A stretch of DNA of 9,781 nt. It comes from Pseudopedobacter sp040392825. Lineage in GTDB: Bacteria; Bacteroidota; Bacteroidia; Sphingobacteriales; Sphingobacteriaceae. The translations under genes and the position numbers were made by a program. The stretch lies in the NCBI RefSeq assembly GCF_040392825.1, contig NZ_JBEBVH010000148.1, positions 1 through 9,781 of the forward strand, given 5' to 3'. The notes beneath the pieces are model-generated. The model worked only from the letters and a program-made list of their open reading frames with translations, was not told the origin of the DNA and searched no databases. Numbering within the stretch: the first letter of the stretch is position 1; every line of letters begins with the position of its first letter. Shown in pieces: positions 5,679 to 9,781 of the stretch.

Positions 5679-7010
5679 ATGAAGCTTTGGCAAAAAAACA
5701 CATCGGTAAATAATCAGGTAGAAGTATTCACGGTTGGTCAAGATAGAGAAATGGACCTGTTTTTAGCAGCTTTTGACGTACTTGGTTCTTTAGCCCATAC
5801 GAGGATGTTGAATAGCATTGGCCTTTTAGAAGATGAGGATCTAGTATTGGTGCAAGGGGAACTAAAGAATATCTATCAGGAAATTGCTGATGGAAAATTT
5901 ACCATAGAAGAAGGGGTAGAAGATGTACACTCTCAGGTAGAGTTATTATTGACTCAACGTGTGGGTGATGCAGGAAAGAAAATACATAGCGGTCGCTCCA
6001 GAAACGATCAGGTTTTAGTGGATCTGAAACTGTTTTTCAGACATCAGATCGAAGAATTGGTTAAATCTTCAAAAGAGCTTTTTGATCTTTTAATTGATTT
6101 GGCTGAAATGCACAAAGACAAATTATTGCCAGGTTATACGCATTTGCAGATTGCTATGCCTTCATCTTTTGGATTATGGTTTGGTGCTTATGCAGAAAGC
6201 TTAATTGATGATTTAGAATTGATGTTGGGCGCTTTTAAAGTGACCAATAAAAATCCATTGGGTTCTGCTGCCGGCTATGGTTCATCATTTCCTTTAAACC
6301 GTCAAATGACAACAGATTTGTTAGGTTTCGAAAGCCTTAACTACAATGTGGTTTATGCTCAGATGGGACGTGGAAAAACCGAGCGTATTTTAGCGCAGGC
6401 AATGTCTTCCATTGCAGCAACATTAAATAGAATGGCCATGGATGCCTGTCTGTTTATGAACCAGAATTTTGGTTTTATCAGTTTCCCTGATGAATTGACA
6501 ACGGGTTCAAGCATTATGCCACACAAGAAGAACCCCGATGTTTGGGAATTGATCAGAGGCAGAAGCAATCAGTTGCAAGCTTTACCAAATACTATTTCTA
6601 TGTTGACAACCAATCTGCCATCGGGTTATCACAGAGATATGCAATTATTAAAAGAGAATCTTTTCCCGGCTTTCCAAAGCTTAATGAGTTGCTTGGATAT
6701 GGCCAAGTTGATGTTGAAGAATATTAAAATCAAGAATAATATCTTAAATGACGAAAAATACACCTATTTGTTTAGTGTCGAAGTTGTAAATAATCTGGTT
6801 TTGGAAGGCTTGCCTTTCCGTGAAGCCTATAAGAAAGTAGGGTTAGATATTGAAGCGGGGCAGTTTGTAACAGATAGGAAAGTAAATCATACGCATGAAG
6901 GAAGTATTGGGAATTTGAATTTAGCAGAAGTAAAAACAGCAATGCAAAATCTCCAGGCACAATTTAACTTCGATAAAATAGAAAGCGCTATTGAGAAATT
7001 AGTAAAGTAG
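5679..7010 (+). CDS. argH: Argininosuccinate lyase
   Basis: A 443-residue member of the fumarase/aspartase superfamily that splits argininosuccinate into arginine and fumarate, the last step of the pathway; active as a cytosolic homotetramer. SGRSRNDQ is at 104-111, YTHLQIAMP at 153-161 (His155 is the expected catalytic-pair residue) and the lyase signature GSSIMPHKKNP at 276-286, with Ser278 the expected catalytic serine. Two normally conserved Gln residues differ: the usual LQxAQP reads LQIAMP and MPQKKNP reads MPHKKNP. The protein is a little short (about 455-465 is usual), the difference being mainly at the C-terminus. The ATG at 5679 is preceded within 10 bases by an in-frame stop and immediately by a tandem repeat. 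The 89-base spacer may hold its own promoter. Confidence 0.93.
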   Translation: MKLWQKNTSVNNQVEVFTVGQDREMDLFLAAFDVLGSLAHTRMLNSIGLLEDEDLVLVQGELKNIYQEIADGKFTIEEGVEDVHSQVELLLTQRVGDAGKKIHSGRSRNDQVLVDLKLFFRHQIEELVKSSKELFDLLIDLAEMHKDKLLPGYTHLQIAMPSSFGLWFGAYAESLIDDLELMLGAFKVTNKNPLGSAAGYGSSFPLNRQMTTDLLGFESLNYNVVYAQMGRGKTERILAQAMSSIAATLNRMAMDACLFMNQNFGFISFPDELTTGSSIMPHKKNPDVWELIRGRSNQLQALPNTISMLTTNLPSGYHRDMQLLKENLFPAFQSLMSCLDMAKLMLKNIKIKNNILNDEKYTYLFSVEVVNNLVLEGLPFREAYKKVGLDIEAGQFVTDRKVNHTHEGSIGNLNLAEVKTAMQNLQAQFNFDKIESAIEKLVK

Positions 7011-7082
7011 TAGATTGTATTAGACAAAGGATATTACAAAATAATACATTGTGAACTTTGCGAAGCCCTTTGTAGTTCAAAA

Positions 7083-7098
7083 TCTAAAATCGTAATTC
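7083..7098 (+). repeat. Dispersed intergenic repeat, copy upstream of the aminotransferase
   Basis: TCTAAAATCGTAATTC is the exact reverse complement of 5163-5178, and its core at 7087-7097 is identical to 5664-5674. It ends 11 bases before the start codon at 7110. The rest of the argH-aminotransferase spacer (7011-7082) is AT-rich and shows no clear terminator or promoter. Confidence 0.6.
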
Positions 7099-7109
7099 TA
7101 AAATATATA

Positions 7110-8366
7110 ATGAAAGTATCTGTATTAGCATCAACCTTAATTGGTTCAGAAATTATAAAAATTGCTGGTGAAGTAAACGAGATGAAAAGTAGGGGAGTTC
7201 AAGTGGCCAATTTAACTATTGGCGATTTTGATTCTAATGTTTATCCTATCCCTCAGGAGCTGAAGCAATATATAGTTGATGCTTATGCAGAAAATCAAAC
7301 AAATTATCCTCCGGCAGATGGCGTGATGGTATTACGTGAAAGCGTGTCCCGTTTTCTAAAAGATAGAATGGGATTAGATTACGCTGCTAAAAATGAGATT
7401 TTAATTTCTGGCGGATCAAGGCCTTTAATTTATGGGACTTTTTTATCTGTAGTAGATCCCGGTGATAAAGTAATTTTCCCAACACCATCATGGAATAATA
7501 ATCACTATGCGCATTTGCTTTCTGCAAATGCTGTTGCATTACCTGTAAGTGCGGAAAATAATTTTTTACCTACAGCAGCCGATTTAGCTCCTCACGTAAA
7601 AGGAGCGACTTTAATTGCAGTGTGTTCGCCATTGAATCCTACCGGAACAATGTTTAGTGAATCTGCATTGAGAGAAATCTGTCAATTAATTGTAGACGAG
7701 AACAAATCTCGTAAAGCAGGAGAAAAGCCGCTTTATCTGATGTATGATCAAATGTATGCTCATTTGACTTATGGAGAACATGAACATGTAAATCCGGTCT
7801 CATTAATGCCGGAAATGAGAGATTATACCATTTTTATTGATGGTAGCTCTAAATGTTTCGCAGCAACCGGAGTAAGGGTTGGCTGGGGATTTGGTCCGGC
7901 AGAGGTAATGGATAAAATGAAAGCGATTGTTGGGCATATGGGGGCTTGGGCACCAAAAGCCGAGCAAGTTGCTATGGCGAAATATCTGGATCAAAAGGAG
8001 GCAGTTGATACTTTTCTGGCTTTGTTTAAATCTAAAATTAAATCTAGCTTAGATGCGCTTTATGAAGGCATTATTAGTCTAAAAAACGAAGGCTTTGCGG
8101 TGGATGCCATTGAGCCGATGGGAGCCTTATATCTAAGTTTGAAAATAGACTATTTAGGAAAAACTACTCCAGATGGCCAGTTGCTCCAAAAATCAACAGA
8201 CTTGAATTTTTATCTAATCAGAGAAGCTAATGTGGCATTAGTTCCGTTCTCTTCTTTTGGTACTGATGATATGTGCTGGTTCAGAGCTTCTGTAGGGGCT
8301 TGTTCAAAAGAGGAAATTGTGTCTAAACTGCCTGATTTGAAAGAAGCTTTGGGTAAGTTGAGGTAA
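7110..8366 (+). CDS. Class I/II pyridoxal-phosphate aminotransferase, aspartate-aminotransferase-like
   Basis: A 418-residue fold-type I aminotransferase. Visible motifs: LTIGDFD (35-41), YPPADG (66-71), the cofactor-stacking Trp128 in PTPSW, Asn176 in SPLNPTG, Asp213 in YDQMYAHL, the Schiff-base Lys248 in DGSSKCFAATG, Arg256 in GVRVGWG, and Arg392 in CWFRASVG, which should bind the substrate alpha-carboxylate. The common D-E-x-Y motif reads DQMY. Aspartate or a related amino acid is a plausible substrate, and aspartate is needed by ArgG, but motifs alone cannot fix specificity; aromatic or alanine transamination is also possible. It begins 99 bases after argH on the same strand and is followed by a bidirectional terminator, so it may be the last gene of the cluster or a separate unit. 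No membrane segment is seen. Confidence 0.85.
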   Translation: MKVSVLASTLIGSEIIKIAGEVNEMKSRGVQVANLTIGDFDSNVYPIPQELKQYIVDAYAENQTNYPPADGVMVLRESVSRFLKDRMGLDYAAKNEILISGGSRPLIYGTFLSVVDPGDKVIFPTPSWNNNHYAHLLSANAVALPVSAENNFLPTAADLAPHVKGATLIAVCSPLNPTGTMFSESALREICQLIVDENKSRKAGEKPLYLMYDQMYAHLTYGEHEHVNPVSLMPEMRDYTIFIDGSSKCFAATGVRVGWGFGPAEVMDKMKAIVGHMGAWAPKAEQVAMAKYLDQKEAVDTFLALFKSKIKSSLDALYEGIISLKNEGFAVDAIEPMGALYLSLKIDYLGKTTPDGQLLQKSTDLNFYLIREANVALVPFSSFGTDDMCWFRASVGACSKEEIVSKLPDLKEALGKLR

Positions 8367-8373
8367 TAAGAAA

Positions 8374-8407
8374 ACCCTGTGAACTTGTATAGAAAAGCTT
8401 ACAGGGT
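8374..8407. terminator. Convergent intrinsic terminator
   Basis: ACCCTGT (8374-8380) pairs with ACAGGGT (8401-8407). The stem continues inward through one wobble and one mismatch to 8386/8395, with an 8-base loop. It lies 8 bases after the aminotransferase stop and 11 bases after the - strand gene's stop. The - strand tail is TTTTCTTATT, a good U-tract; the + strand tail is weaker (CTACAGCTTTCTT). It should serve both converging genes, better for the - strand one. Confidence 0.75.
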
Positions 8408-8418
8408 CTACAGCTTTC

Positions 8419-9781
8419 TTAATTATCCCTTACAAACTCTGTTATTGTTATATCTCCTGGTTCTTCCGTATACGAGCTTAAATAATATTTGCCATTTAGG
8501 GAAAATACATTTATGCTCTTTTTGGGTATATCGGTCTCTTCAATAAAGTTTTGAAGTTTTTCGTATGCGGATAAGCCTATCTCGCCGTTAATATGTGCCC
8601 CTGTTTGAGGATTGAATAAAGATTTAAATCGTGTAAGTTTATTCCAGCTCAATGCGAATCCAACACCATAAGATACGTACATGGGACCTCCAAAACCAGC
8701 GCCCATCATCATTCCCCCTCCTGATTGTTTAACCTCTTTAAAAGCTCCAATGGTGACCTCATGATTGCCTGAGTTTTCAATCGCCGTAACAACCGCCCTT
8801 CCGTTGGTGATTTTTCTGAGAAGTTGTATTGTCTTTGATAATTCACGGGGTCTCGAAGTATATAGAGACCCTTCCTGCATGACCGGTGTGTTCTTAAATG
8901 TAATATTCTCACTGGCTTTTGCTTCAAATTTACTTAATTCTTTTCCGGTATTGATATCATGTATGTTTAGGCGTAGCTTGTTTAAATCCACATCGACATA
9001 ATAAATTAATTTATCTAACACAAAGGAGTTAAATTGAGGAGAAAATATTGCTGAACTAGGAGTTGGCGAGGGAATTTCGCGAGTAATAGTTTTGAAAGAT
9101 ATATCATCGGCTTTATTTAAGTTAAGATAATATAACATGGTTTCGCCTCTTACTTTGTCTATTGTTAGTAAAAGTCTATCATCTTCTAAATAAATTTTAT
9201 TTGGAGAATTTGCATCTTCAATACTGCTTTCCAGATCAGGCTGGACTATAGCTACATCTGAAGATCTGGAAAATTTTATAATATCGGAACCTGTTTCCTT
9301 TTTTGTTAAAGTTTGCCATAAGTCGTTTTTTAATGAACTATCCAGATTACCAAGATTGTAAACTAAAGAATCTACATGGTTCTCAGAGAATCTGAAAACG
9401 GTTATAAGGGGCAGCTTCTTATTCGCCGTTACATATAGGAAGGCATCTTTATGATTAATTTGCCCTATAAATTTATCGTCTTTAGGCTTAAAAGGAATTT
9501 CATAAATAACAGCATTTTTATCTGTTAAATTGAAAACTAAATTTTTAATGGAGGAGCTTTTTTTCTTTTTTGCGAATATCGAGATCTTATCCTTATGAAT
9601 ATATCCACCAATAATATCTTCATGCTCAAGCCCATATACTTCAAACTCATCGCCTAAATTCATAGTAGAATCAAAAAGAAAGCCTTTAATACGAGCTGTG
9701 TCATTTAACAATACGCAATATTTCTCCTGGATTTTATCCTTTATAAAGAAAGTTTTAATAGAGCTAAAGGCTCCTTCTTTC
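8419..9781 (-). CDS. Uncharacterised protein, N-terminus outside the window (partial)
   Basis: I do not recognise this protein. The frame is open from the stop at 8419-8421 through the window edge, giving about 453 visible residues. The first possible start in view is a TTG at 9711, but the frame continues upstream with protein-like residues (GAFSSIKTFFIKDKIQEKY) and no stop, so the true start is beyond 9781. The visible part is rich in short alternating strands with Asn, Asp and Lys turns, as in beta-propeller or other all-beta extracytoplasmic proteins; this is only an impression. Features: a lysine run AKKKKSSS near 9550-9571, a Gly/Met-rich segment GGGMMMGAGFGGP near 8683-8727 followed by an aromatic, Ser/Gly-rich strand, and an acidic C-terminus ending in EFVRDN. 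It converges on the aminotransferase and has no evident link to arginine synthesis. Confidence 0.7.
   Translation of the reverse strand, partial: KEGAFSSIKTFFIKDKIQEKYCVLLNDTARIKGFLFDSTMNLGDEFEVYGLEHEDIIGGYIHKDKISIFAKKKKSSSIKNLVFNLTDKNAVIYEIPFKPKDDKFIGQINHKDAFLYVTANKKLPLITVFRFSENHVDSLVYNLGNLDSSLKNDLWQTLTKKETGSDIIKFSRSSDVAIVQPDLESSIEDANSPNKIYLEDDRLLLTIDKVRGETMLYYLNLNKADDISFKTITREIPSPTPSSAIFSPQFNSFVLDKLIYYVDVDLNKLRLNIHDINTGKELSKFEAKASENITFKNTPVMQEGSLYTSRPRELSKTIQLLRKITNGRAVVTAIENSGNHEVTIGAFKEVKQSGGGMMMGAGFGGPMYVSYGVGFALSWNKLTRFKSLFNPQTGAHINGEIGLSAYEKLQNFIEETDIPKKSINVFSLNGKYYLSSYTEEPGDITITEFVRDN

Noticed and set aside
7011..7109. Terminator or promoter in the argH-aminotransferase spacer
   Set aside because: Only a 5-bp GAACT/AGTTC stem and a mismatched -7 box (GAACTTTG) are visible, which is too weak to call.
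8765..9001. 78-residue + frame inside the - strand gene
   Set aside because: It is antisense to a long coding frame and has no leader or family features.
9709..9711. TTG as the start codon of the - strand gene
   Set aside because: The frame stays open to the window edge with protein-like residues, so the start lies outside.

Overview
The window is an arginine-biosynthesis cluster from a member of the Bacteroidota, most likely a Sphingobacteriaceae organism such as Pedobacter. This is judged from protein character, AT-rich spacers, mostly absent Shine-Dalgarno sequences and the N-acylornithine carbamoyltransferase branch of the pathway. The placement comes from recognition, not from a database search.

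Layout on the + strand: the last 30 codons of argC (1-93), argD (206-1336), argF of the N-succinylornithine type (1470-2417), argB (2418-3212), proC (3258-4076), an argE-like M20 deacylase (4083-5150), a small S23-type four-helix-bundle gene (5230-5589), argH (5679-7010) and a class I/II aminotransferase (7110-8366). A convergent gene on the - strand (8419 to beyond 9781) encodes an unrecognised protein whose N-terminus lies outside the window. A hairpin between the two convergent genes (8374-8407) can terminate both.

Pathway: N-acylglutamate is phosphorylated by ArgB, reduced by ArgC, transaminated by ArgD, carbamoylated while still acylated by the ArgF-type enzyme, deacylated to citrulline by the M20 enzyme, and finished by ArgG (not in window) and ArgH. 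Residue 90 of the transcarbamylase is Val. Bacteroides fragilis SOTCase has Pro there and Xanthomonas AOTCase has Glu, so succinylated intermediates are predicted. Free ornithine is bypassed, which makes the embedded proC interesting. The enzyme that makes the first N-acylglutamate is not in the window.

No wholly new system is evident. The less ordinary signals are the Val90 transcarbamylase, the four-helix-bundle gene wedged between argE and argH with inverted copies of a short repeat on both sides, a five-copy 7-bp tandem repeat four bases upstream of argH, other copies of the same repeat family in a further spacer, a long imperfect palindrome between argC and argD, a 15-bp perfect hairpin between argD and argF whose poly-T side faces the wrong way, and an uncharacterised - strand protein with a Gly/Met-rich segment. 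No tRNA, rRNA, CRISPR array or insertion sequence was seen, and no gene-free stretch exceeds 135 bases.
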